Shown here piece after piece: positions 1 to 5,174 of a stretch of 5,174 bases of DNA (position 1 is its first letter; each line of letters opens with the position of its first letter). The position numbers were made by a program, and so were the translations under genes. The stretch lies in NCBI GenBank assembly GCA_013813615.1, contig JACCRJ010000052.1:1-5174 (forward strand), in the 5' to 3' direction. This DNA comes from Lautropia sp. (lineage in GTDB: Bacteria > Pseudomonadota > Gammaproteobacteria > Burkholderiales > Burkholderiaceae_E). Under the pieces are notes generated by a model. That model had not been told where the DNA came from. It did not search any database and saw only the letters and a list, made by a program, of their open reading frames with translations.

Positions 1-156
1 CCCTTCCTGGCCGGTGCGCAGGAGCGCGGCCTGCTGCAGTTGAAGGGCCACCGGTCGGTCGGCGGCATGCGAGCCTCTATCTACAACGCGATGAGCCTTG
101 CCGGCGTGCAGGCCCTGGCGGACTACCTGCGCACCTTCGAGAAGCAGCATGGCTGA
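1..156 (+). CDS. serC: Phosphoserine aminotransferase, C-terminal end (5' truncated by window)
   Basis: Only the last 51 codons are present, read in frame from base 1 to the TGA at 154-156. They contain the characteristic SerC C-terminal block: [18 protein letters not shown] at local residues 14-31, followed by a helix ending in FEKQHG. In this PLP-dependent family (class V aminotransferase fold) the [11 protein letters not shown] segment is part of the substrate-binding C-terminal domain. The enzyme converts 3-phosphohydroxypyruvate plus glutamate to phosphoserine plus 2-oxoglutarate in the cytoplasm; it also acts on the analogous intermediate of pyridoxal phosphate synthesis. The reading frame is intact to a normal family end. 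The final codons overlap the start of serA, which supplies the substrate, and this supports the call. The catalytic lysine and the N-terminal domain lie upstream of the window, so completeness cannot be judged. Confidence 0.93.
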   Translation, partial: PFLAGAQERGLLQLKGHRSVGGMRASIYNAMSLAGVQALADYLRTFEKQHG

Positions 157-1369
157 TTCGGCCCGCCCGTCTCCGCGCGCTTGCGCGAAGCCCCGCTTCC
201 GGGTGCTGGTGCTCAACCAGATCGCAGCCAGCGGGCTGAGCAGGCTGCCCATTGAACTCTACGAGGTCGGCAACCCGCTCGAGAATCCGGACGCGATCAT
301 GGTCCGCTCGGCCGACCTCCACAAGGCAGTGATTCCGGCGTCGGTCAAGGCGATCGGGCGCGCGGGCGCAGGCACCAACAACATTCCCGTGAAGGCGATG
401 AGCGCGCGCGGCGTCCCGGTCTTCAACGCGCCCGGCGCCAACGCCAATGCGGTCAAGGAGCTGGTACTGGCCGGCATGCTGATGGCCGCGCGCAACCTGC
501 AGCCGGCGGCACAGTACGTCCAGTCGCTGAACCCGGCGATGCCGGACCTGGACAGCCACATCGAGGAAGGCAAGAAACAGTTCGGGGGCACGGAACTCGC
601 CGGCAAAACCGTCGGGGTCGTCGGCCTCGGCCGGATCGGCTGCCTGGTCGCGGATGCAGCCATCCGGCTCGGCATGCAGGTGATCGGCTTCGACCCTGAC
701 ATCACGGTGGAGGCCGCCTGGAGCCTGCCGGCGCAGGTGCAGCGGGCCGGTTCCGTAGCCGACCTGATAAGGCGCTGCGACTTCGTCAGCGTGCACGTGC
801 CTTTGCTCGAGGCGACGCGGCACCTGATCGATGAGCGGCAGCTTGCGCAGGCCCGCAGCGGCGTGGTGCTGCTGAATTTCTCCCGCGATGCGGTGGTCGA
901 CGTGGCGGCGGTGCTCGCGGCGCTGGAAACGAATCGGCTTTCCTGCTACGTCTGCGACTTTCCGGAGGCGTCGCTGATCGGCCATCCTCGGGTGGTCGCC
1001 TTGCCGCACCTGGGCGCCTCCACCCAGGAAGCCGAAGAGAACTGCGCGATCATGGTGGCCGATCAATTGCGCGACTACCTCGAGCACGGCAACATCCGCC
1101 ACTCGGTGAACTTTCCGGAGGCAGTGGCGGCGCGCGAATCGGCCTATCGGGTCGCCATCGCCAATGCCAACGTGCCGAACATGCTGGGGCAGATCTCCAC
1201 CGCGATGGCGGAGGCCGGACTCAACATCCACACCATGCTGAACAAGTCGCGCGGCGAAATGGCCTACACCATCGTCGACGTCGACAGCCCGGTCCCCGAC
1301 GCAGTGGTGGCGGCGATCGCCGCCATCGACGGCGTGCTGGGGGTGAGATACCTGGCGGCGCGAAAGTAG
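149..1369 (+). CDS. serA: D-3-phosphoglycerate dehydrogenase with C-terminal ACT domain
   Basis: This 406-residue enzyme should catalyse the NAD-dependent oxidation of 3-phosphoglycerate to 3-phosphohydroxypyruvate, the first step of serine synthesis. Order of domains: an N-terminal half of the substrate domain (about 16-110), a Rossmann NAD domain with GLGRIG at 159-164, the rest of the substrate domain, then an ACT regulatory domain (about 333-406). Catalytic candidates are R246 in NFSRD, H287 in PHLGAST and probably E273. The ACT domain keeps N341 and N359 at positions equivalent to serine-binding N346 and N364 of the E. coli enzyme, while E. coli H344 corresponds to N339, so serine feedback is plausible but unproven. 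The ATG at 149 is preferred over an upstream TTG at 98 because it overlaps the serC stop by 8 nt, which suggests translational coupling, with a weak GAGAAG at 139-144. It leaves about 14 basic, proline-rich residues before the fold. Length is near E. coli SerA (about 410). Confidence 0.93.
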   Translation: MADSARPSPRACAKPRFRVLVLNQIAASGLSRLPIELYEVGNPLENPDAIMVRSADLHKAVIPASVKAIGRAGAGTNNIPVKAMSARGVPVFNAPGANANAVKELVLAGMLMAARNLQPAAQYVQSLNPAMPDLDSHIEEGKKQFGGTELAGKTVGVVGLGRIGCLVADAAIRLGMQVIGFDPDITVEAAWSLPAQVQRAGSVADLIRRCDFVSVHVPLLEATRHLIDERQLAQARSGVVLLNFSRDAVVDVAAVLAALETNRLSCYVCDFPEASLIGHPRVVALPHLGASTQEAEENCAIMVADQLRDYLEHGNIRHSVNFPEAVAARESAYRVAIANANVPNMLGQISTAMAEAGLNIHTMLNKSRGEMAYTIVDVDSPVPDAVVAAIAAIDGVLGVRYLAARK

Positions 1370-1373
1370 GGAG
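1368..1373 (+). promoter_or_regulatory. Shine-Dalgarno site for pyrF
   Basis: AGGGAG lies 7 nt before the ATG at 1381 and overlaps the serA stop codon. It favours that ATG over the in-frame GTG at 1396 (residue 6), which is the main alternative start. An ATG at 1377 is in another frame. Confidence 0.6.
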
Positions 1374-1380
1374 CGGATGA

Positions 1381-2223
1381 ATGAGCGGAGAGCGTGTGAG
1401 CTTCAGATTGTCGCTTGGACAGCGCTGGGAAGCGGCCGATTCCTTGCTCTGCGTCGGGCTCGACCCTGATCCACGCCGCATTCCTGCGCACCTGGGCAAG
1501 GGCAAGCCTGCCATCCTCGCCTTCTGCAGCGAAATCATTGCGGCGACTGCGGACCAGGCCTGCGCATTCAAGCCGCAGGTCGCGTATTTCGCGGCCGCGG
1601 GCGCGGAATCGGTGCTGGAAGAGCTGGTGCGATACATCCACCGCGAACATCCCGGCATCCCGGTCATCCTCGACGCCAAACGCGGCGACATCGGCCATAC
1701 GGCGGAGCAGTACGCTGCCGAGGCCTTCGATCGCTTCCAGGCCGACGCGCTTACCGTCAATCCATTCATGGGTCTCGACTCGATCGAACCTTATCTGGCG
1801 CGCCCGGGCAAGGGCGTCATCCTGCTGTGCCGGACCAGCAATCCCGGCGGCGGCGATTTCCAGCTGCTCGAGTCCAACGGCGAGCGGCTGTTCGAGCGCA
1901 TCGCGCGGCTGGCGGCCGGTCCCTGGAACGGCGGCGGCGAGTTGGGCCTGGTGGTGGGTGCCACCTACCCCGAGGAACTGCGCCGGGTGCGGGAGCTCGC
2001 ACCGACCCTGCCGCTGCTGGTGCCCGGCGTCGGCGCCCAGGGCGGCGACGTCCAGGCCACGGTAACGGCCGGCCTCGATGCCGCGGGGGGCGGACTTGTC
2101 ATCAATTCCTCGCGGGCGATCCTCTATGCCGGTGAGGATCGGGACTTTGCGGGTGCGGCGCGAAGGGCGTCCGTCGAGGCACGAGACGCCATCCGGCGCG
2201 CCGTGACGGCCCGGCAGCACTGA
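1381..2223 (+). CDS. pyrF: Orotidine 5'-phosphate decarboxylase, type 2
   Basis: This 280-residue cytoplasmic enzyme decarboxylates OMP to UMP, the last step of de novo pyrimidine synthesis. It matches the longer type 2 subfamily (usually about 270-280 residues), not the roughly 230-residue type 1 form of E. coli. Motifs in order: LCVGLDPDP at 23-31; AFKPQVAYF at 62-70; the catalytic DAKRGDIGHTAEQYA block at 98-112, with the D98-K100-D103 charged network typical of the family; VNPFMGLDSIEPYL at 126-139; VPGVGAQGGD at 214-223; and INSSRAILYA at 241-250, which forms the phosphate-binding end of the barrel. No key residue is missing. A good Shine-Dalgarno site supports the ATG at 1381; a GTG at 1396 would remove only five residues. 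It begins 11 nt after serA and is followed 19 nt later by a response regulator, which suggests co-transcription. It has no pathway link to either neighbour. Confidence 0.95.
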   Translation: MSGERVSFRLSLGQRWEAADSLLCVGLDPDPRRIPAHLGKGKPAILAFCSEIIAATADQACAFKPQVAYFAAAGAESVLEELVRYIHREHPGIPVILDAKRGDIGHTAEQYAAEAFDRFQADALTVNPFMGLDSIEPYLARPGKGVILLCRTSNPGGGDFQLLESNGERLFERIARLAAGPWNGGGELGLVVGATYPEELRRVRELAPTLPLLVPGVGAQGGDVQATVTAGLDAAGGGLVINSSRAILYAGEDRDFAGAARRASVEARDAIRRAVTARQH

Positions 2224-2242
2224 CCAAGGACACAGCACGGCC

Positions 2243-2935
2243 ATGAGAATCCTGATCGCCGAAGACGACACCATCCTGACCGACGGGCTGTCGCGCGCGC
2301 TGCGCAAGAGCGGCTACGCCGTCGACTGCGTGGATACCGGCACGCGCGCGGATTCGGCCCTGTCCGCCCAGGCCTACGACGCCGTGATTCTGGATCTCGG
2401 CCTGCCCGGCATCTCCGGCTTCGAAGTGCTGAAGCGGCTGCGTTCGCGGGCGGACAAGGTACCGGTCCTGATCCTCACCGCCGCCGATTCGGTCGAGCAG
2501 CGGGTGCGCGGCCTCGACCTCGGCGCCGACGACTTCATGGCCAAGCCGTTCTCGCTGTCGGAGCTGGAAGCGCGGGTGCGGGCGATCGTGCGGCGCCATG
2601 CAGGCTCGGCCACCCCGACGGTCAACATCGGCAACCTCACCTTCGACCAGTCCGGCCGGGTCGCCCGCGTCAACGACCGCAACATCGAGTTGTCCGCGCG
2701 GGAAATCGGCCTGCTGGAGATCCTGATCCAGCGAGCCGGGCGGCTGGTGAGCAAGGAGCAGATCGTCGACCATCTCTGCGAATGGGGCGAGGAGGTCAGC
2801 CATAACGCAATCGAGGTCTATGTGCACCGGCTCCGCAAGAAGATCGAAGAGAGCGACGTCGTGATCAGCACCGTGCGGGGACTCGGCTACTGTCTGCAGC
2901 GGCCGGCAGCCCCCGACGAGGTCCAGTCCGCCTGA
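2243..2935 (+). CDS. Response regulator, OmpR/PhoB family, TctD-like
   Basis: This 230-residue DNA-binding regulator is the probable partner of the kinase encoded next. The receiver domain (about 1-118) has the acidic cluster E7-D8-D9, the phospho-acceptor D51 in ILDLGLPG, T79 in LILTA, and K101 in DDFMAKPF, so every residue needed for phosphorylation and signalling is present. A winged-helix effector domain (about 125-218) contains ELSAREIGLLEIL at 149-161, the recognition-helix region SHNAIEVYVHRLRKKI at 186-201, and the wing STVRGLGYCL at 209-218. The LCEWGEEVSHNAIEVYVHRLR stretch resembles TctD-type regulators more than PhoB or OmpR; this assignment is from memory of the family. The ATG at 2243 starts directly at the first beta strand (MRILIAEDD). 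AAGGA at 2226-2230 lies 12 nt upstream, rather far for a Shine-Dalgarno site. Target genes cannot be told from this window. Confidence 0.93.
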   Translation: MRILIAEDDTILTDGLSRALRKSGYAVDCVDTGTRADSALSAQAYDAVILDLGLPGISGFEVLKRLRSRADKVPVLILTAADSVEQRVRGLDLGADDFMAKPFSLSELEARVRAIVRRHAGSATPTVNIGNLTFDQSGRVARVNDRNIELSAREIGLLEILIQRAGRLVSKEQIVDHLCEWGEEVSHNAIEVYVHRLRKKIEESDVVISTVRGLGYCLQRPAAPDEVQSA

Positions 2936-2936
2936 A

Positions 2937-2952
2937 GGCCGGCCCGGCGGCC
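2937..2952. repeat. Short GC-only inverted repeat between regulator and kinase genes
   Basis: GGCCG at 2937-2941 pairs with CGGCC at 2948-2952 across a 6-nt loop, starting 2 nt after the regulator stop. No T-run follows, so it is not a typical intrinsic terminator. It could stabilise or partly attenuate the mRNA before the kinase gene. In sequence this rich in G and C it could equally be chance. Confidence 0.3.
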
Positions 2953-3010
2953 GACGCCTGACGCGCGACACCTGCAGCGGCCTCATACCTGGAGCCTTCG
3001 AGCACCGCCC

Positions 3011-4618
3011 GTGAACCACCCCGAAATGCCGCCCGTCCATCGGCTGCCGACGGTCCTCTCCGACCTGCTGCGGACACACGAGACGCCGATCGACCGACCC
3101 GACTGGATCGAGCGGCGGCGCAAGCCGCGCAAGGCCATGGAGGAACGGCAGCCCTATCAGCGGCGATCCCTCTATGCGGAGATCCTCGACTTCATGTTCG
3201 CGCCGATGGCGCTGCTGTGGCCGCTGTCGGTTGTACTGACCTTCGTCGTGGCACGTTCGCTGGCGGACGTGCCGTTCGACCGCGAACTCGAGCAGCGGAT
3301 CCGCGCCTTGAGCAACTACGTGGAGATCACTGGGAGCCTCGATCCGCCGCCGAGCTTCGACGTGCCGCGCGGGCTGCTGACCACCGAAGGCGAGGAACGC
3401 ACCACTTACCAGATTCTCTCGCCGGCCGCAGAGGTGCTGTCGGGTGACCCGACGTTGCCACGGCCGAGGCTCTCCGATTTCCCGGAGATCGGCCAGATCA
3501 ACCGGCGCACGCTATCGCATCGAAGCGAGGACTGGCGGATCGCCTACACCTACGTCACCCGCGCCGCGGACAACAGCGTGCCGGCGGCGCCGATCCTGAT
3601 CCAGGTGGCAGAGACGCTGGAGCGGCGCAACGCGCTGGCCAACGAGATCATCCGCGGCATCATCGTGCCGCAGTTCCTGCTGCTGCCGATTGCGGTGTTC
3701 CTGGTCTGGTTCGGCCTCTCCCGCGGCCTGCATCCGTTGAAGGCCTTGCAGGAGCGGATCCGAAACCGCCGTCCGGACGACTTCTCCCCGATCGACCCGC
3801 AGGGCACGCCGGAGGAGATCGCGCCGCTGGTGACGGCCTTCAACGACCTTCTGCTGCGGCTCGAGCAGAACATCGGCGCGCAGAAGCGCTTCATCGGCGA
3901 CGCCGCGCACCAGCTGAAGACGCCCCTGGCCGGTCTGCGCACGCAGGCCGAACTCGCGCTGAAGGAAGGCGACGCCAACGAGTTGCGCAGCAGCTTGCGC
4001 TACATCGCCAGCAGCGCCGAACGCTCGGCGAGAATGGTCTCGCAGCTGCTGTCGCTGGCGCGGATGGAGAACCTGCGGGACGCCTCGCTGTTCGAGAGGC
4101 TTGATCTTGCGCAGCTCGCGCCAGCGGTCGTCGGCGAATGGGTGCCCCAGGCGCTGCGCCGCGGGATCGACCTCGGCTTCGAACGGGAGGTTGCGTCGGC
4201 CTGGGTGGAAGGGCTGCCGCTGCTGCTGCGGGAGCTCATGAACAACCTGATCGACAACGCCCTGCAGCACACGCCGCGCCAGGGCTCGGTCACGGTGCGC
4301 CTGCGCCGGCTGGAAGCCGCGGACGGGTTGGTGGATGAGGGGCCCGGCACGCCCGGGATCGTTCTCGAGGTTGAGGATACCGGCAGCGGCATCCCGGCGG
4401 CGGAGCAGGCGCGGGTCTTCGACCGCTTCTACCAGGTGCTGGGCGCCAGGAGCGAGGGCAGTGGCCTCGGCCTCGCGATCGTGCTCGAGATCGCCGACCA
4501 GCACCAGGCGAGCGTTTCGGTCCACAGCCCGGTCACCCAAGACCCGCAGACCGGACGGGACAACGGCACCCGCTTCCAGGTGTTCTTCGCCGATCCGCAT
4601 AGCCTGCGAGACGCCTGA
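3011..4618 (+). CDS. Membrane sensor histidine kinase, TctE-like (2CSK_N type)
   Basis: This 535-residue inner-membrane kinase should sense a periplasmic or membrane signal and phosphorylate the adjacent regulator. Layout from the GTG at 3011: a polar, basic N-terminal tail (1-60); transmembrane segment 1 (about 62-83); a periplasmic region of about 130 residues resembling the two-component sensor kinase N-terminal domain of TctE; transmembrane segment 2 (about 214-236); a HAMP-like linker (about 237-287); the H-box with H300 in GDAAHQLKTPLAGLR; the N-box ELMNNLIDNALQHTP at 408-422; G1 DTGSGIP at 456-462; F-box VFDRFYQ at 469-475; and G2 GSGLGLAIV at 483-491. All catalytic motifs are intact. 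The start is uncertain: GTG 3011 has only GGAG 16 nt away, while ATG 3137 (M43, MEERQPYQRRSLYAEI) gives a more usual length. Codons between them have coding-like third positions. It begins 75 nt after the regulator, in the same frame, and a terminator follows. Confidence 0.92.
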   Translation: MNHPEMPPVHRLPTVLSDLLRTHETPIDRPDWIERRRKPRKAMEERQPYQRRSLYAEILDFMFAPMALLWPLSVVLTFVVARSLADVPFDRELEQRIRALSNYVEITGSLDPPPSFDVPRGLLTTEGEERTTYQILSPAAEVLSGDPTLPRPRLSDFPEIGQINRRTLSHRSEDWRIAYTYVTRAADNSVPAAPILIQVAETLERRNALANEIIRGIIVPQFLLLPIAVFLVWFGLSRGLHPLKALQERIRNRRPDDFSPIDPQGTPEEIAPLVTAFNDLLLRLEQNIGAQKRFIGDAAHQLKTPLAGLRTQAELALKEGDANELRSSLRYIASSAERSARMVSQLLSLARMENLRDASLFERLDLAQLAPAVVGEWVPQALRRGIDLGFEREVASAWVEGLPLLLRELMNNLIDNALQHTPRQGSVTVRLRRLEAADGLVDEGPGTPGIVLEVEDTGSGIPAAEQARVFDRFYQVLGARSEGSGLGLAIVLEIADQHQASVSVHSPVTQDPQTGRDNGTRFQVFFADPHSLRDA

Positions 4619-4629
4619 GGCGAAGTCCC

Positions 4630-4673
4630 GGCAGCCACCCGGTTGGTGGACGGTCCGCCCGAGGCTGCCTTTT
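4630..4673 (+). terminator. Probable intrinsic terminator after the kinase gene
   Basis: GGCAGCC at 4630-4636 is perfectly complementary to GGCTGCC at 4663-4669, and TTTT follows at 4670-4673. The 26-nt interior can fold further, for example GGTGG at 4645-4649 with CCGCC at 4655-4659 (one G-T pair). It lies 11 nt after the kinase stop, where the serC-to-kinase run of genes ends. The T-run is short, so termination may be partial. Confidence 0.6.
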
Positions 4674-4701
4674 GACCCGATCCGGGGCAAACGGATAGAA
4701 T
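4672..4701 (+). promoter_or_regulatory. Sigma70-like promoter for the tRNA
   Basis: TTGACC at 4672-4677 (-35; 5 of 6 to TTGACA) and TAGAAT at 4696-4701 (-10; 5 of 6 to TATAAT) are separated by 18 nt. Transcription would begin near 4708, giving a leader of about 58 nt before the mature tRNA 5' end. The -35 box shares two T residues with the T-run of the preceding terminator. Confidence 0.65.
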
Positions 4702-4715
4702 CGATCTCTCGGTTA

Positions 4716-4737
4716 CGGATGGGTGCGCAGGCATCCG
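4716..4737. repeat. Inverted repeat in the tRNA 5' leader
   Basis: CGGATG at 4716-4721 is perfectly complementary to CATCCG at 4732-4737, with a 10-nt loop that contains the palindrome TGCGCA. In the precursor transcript this would be a hairpin upstream of the RNase P cleavage site. No T-run follows, so it should not terminate transcription. It may help maturation or be chance. Confidence 0.35.
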
Positions 4738-4765
4738 GCCGGTCGCCGCAGCAGGCAGTCACCGT

Positions 4766-4842
4766 GGAGATGTAGCTCAGCTGGTTAGAGCGCACGACTC
4801 ATAATCGTGAGGTCGGTGGTTCAAGTCCACCCTTCTCTACCA
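4766..4842 (+). tRNA. tRNA with CAU anticodon (elongator Met, or Ile2 read with lysidine)
   Basis: A complete 77-nt cloverleaf with an encoded CCA at 4840-4842. D-arm GCTC/GAGC at 4775-4778 and 4788-4791. Anticodon stem CACGA/TCGTG at 4793-4797 and 4805-4809, loop CTCATAA, anticodon CAT at 4800-4802. T-arm GGTGG/CCACC at 4815-4819 and 4827-4831 with loop TTCAAGT. Discriminator base A at 4839. It lacks the three G-C pairs next to the anticodon loop that mark initiator tRNA, so it is not tRNA-fMet. The CGA-loop-TCG arm is like E. coli tRNA-Ile2, whose C34 is modified to lysidine by TilS to read AUA, so an Ile2 identity is possible. The acceptor stem is imperfect: G1 faces T72 (4766/4838) and T6 faces T67 (4771/4833). 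Confidence 0.93.
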
Positions 4843-4886
4843 TTTGACCATCCAGCCAACGGCACCCGATCGATGGACCCGCGCGG

Positions 4887-5162
4887 TCAGGGCAACTCCG
4901 CCAACAGCCGTCGGCGCGTCGCGACAGAGCCCTCCCGGACCTTCCCGTCCTCGTAAATCCAGAACGGCCTGGAGGACCGCAAAAGTTCCGTGTAGATTTC
5001 GCTTCGGGGCCGATCCCAGCTGCACAAGAAGGCGGCGCGCTGTCGCTCAGGGTAGTGTGCCGCGACGCCCCGCAGGAACCAGATGGCCCGGATCTCAGAC
5101 ACGAGCGTCTTGTCCGGGTTCGAAAACATGAACTCGGCTTCGGCCACCTGCTCGGCCTTCAT
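4887..5162 (-). CDS. Small hypothetical protein (start may lie outside window)
   Basis: I do not recognise this 91-residue product. From the ATG at 5162 it runs MKAEQVAEAEFMFSNP and on to a TGA at 4887-4889. The frame stays open through the last 12 bases of the window (Gln-Trp-Asp-His before the Met), so the real start may be upstream; a weak GGGA precedes the ATG. It looks coding: third positions are mostly G or C, and aromatic and charged residues are balanced as in a soluble globular protein (for example IWFLRGVAAHY at 27-37 and RPFWIYEDGKVREGS at 65-79). There is no signal peptide, membrane segment, cysteine cluster or HTH that I can see. The overlapping open frames on either strand are low-complexity, Arg/Pro-rich shadows. 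It converges on the tRNA, with 44 nt between the tRNA 3' end and its stop and no clear terminator there. No function is assigned. Confidence 0.65.
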   Translation of the reverse strand: MKAEQVAEAEFMFSNPDKTLVSEIRAIWFLRGVAAHYPERQRAAFLCSWDRPRSEIYTELLRSSRPFWIYEDGKVREGSVATRRRLLAELP

Positions 5163-5174
5163 GTGGTCCCATTG

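Noticed and set aside
77..1231. Long open frame on the - strand (384 codons) opposite serA
   Set aside because: It is exactly opposite a well-identified gene, its product is Arg/His/Asp-rich with no recognisable motif, and such frames are expected opposite GC-rich genes with strong third-position bias.
1264..2307. Open frame on the - strand (347 codons) across the serA end, pyrF and the regulator start
   Set aside because: It spans gene boundaries of the opposite strand and has a low-complexity composition; a shadow of pyrF.
2102..3079. Open frame on the - strand (325 codons) opposite the response regulator
   Set aside because: Shadow frame; the + strand encodes a complete receiver plus winged-helix protein with all key residues.
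4335..4775. + strand open frame overlapping the kinase end and running into the tRNA
   Set aside because: Arg/Ser/Ala-rich out-of-frame translation of the kinase gene that crosses a terminator, a promoter and the tRNA 5' end.
3512..4795. Open frame on the - strand (427 codons) opposite the kinase
   Set aside because: It runs through the kinase catalytic region, the terminator, the tRNA promoter and into the tRNA, and its product is Gln/Arg/Ala-rich without domains.
4671..4849. TTTGACC occurs at both 4671-4677 and 4843-4849, flanking the tRNA as a possible direct repeat
   Set aside because: Only 7 nt match, the first copy is explained by the promoter -35, and flanking bases do not extend the match; likely chance.
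4844..5131. + strand open frame after the tRNA (95 codons)
   Set aside because: Its product is Arg/Pro/Thr-rich and low complexity; the opposite strand at 4887-5162 has the more protein-like composition.
1..5174. CRISPR array, IS element, phage genes or toxin-antitoxin pair
   Set aside because: No repeat-spacer pattern, transposase, integrase or paired small genes are visible; most of the window is intact housekeeping and regulatory genes.

Overview
This window comes from a high-GC bacterium, by eye roughly two-thirds G+C with strong G/C preference at third codon positions. The gene content fits a proteobacterium, most likely beta or gamma: a compact SerA with a C-terminal ACT domain, a type 2 PyrF, and a TctD/TctE-like two-component pair with a 2CSK_N-type kinase. 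The sequence alone does not give the genus.

Layout. Positions 1-156 hold the last 51 codons of serC (phosphoserine aminotransferase). serA (149-1369, 3-phosphoglycerate dehydrogenase) overlaps the end of serC by 8 nt. pyrF (1381-2223, orotidine 5'-phosphate decarboxylase) follows after 11 nt. An OmpR/PhoB-type response regulator (2243-2935) follows after 19 nt, and a membrane histidine kinase (3011-4618) after 75 nt. All five genes are on the + strand and no terminator is visible between them, so they could be one transcription unit. A hairpin with a T-run (4630-4673) closes the cluster. Its T-run overlaps the -35 box of a sigma70-like promoter (4672-4701) that should drive a CAU-anticodon tRNA (4766-4842). 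On the - strand, converging on the tRNA, is a small gene of unknown function (4887-5162) that may begin beyond the window edge.

How the genes work together. SerA oxidises 3-phosphoglycerate to 3-phosphohydroxypyruvate and SerC transaminates that product, so the overlapping pair supplies two consecutive steps of serine synthesis. PyrF makes UMP in an unrelated pathway, and its place here looks like housekeeping co-transcription. The kinase and regulator form a cognate pair with all canonical residues. Characterised TctDE systems control tricarboxylate uptake, but no transporter or periplasmic binding protein lies in this window, so the signal and targets are unknown.

I found no convincing undescribed system. 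The points most worth a second look are the identity and imperfect acceptor stem of the tRNA, the terminator/promoter overlap in front of it, the orphan TctDE-like pair behind biosynthetic genes, and the unrecognised small gene beside the tRNA. The long - strand open frames opposite serA, pyrF, the regulator and the kinase are GC-rich shadows and are not annotated.
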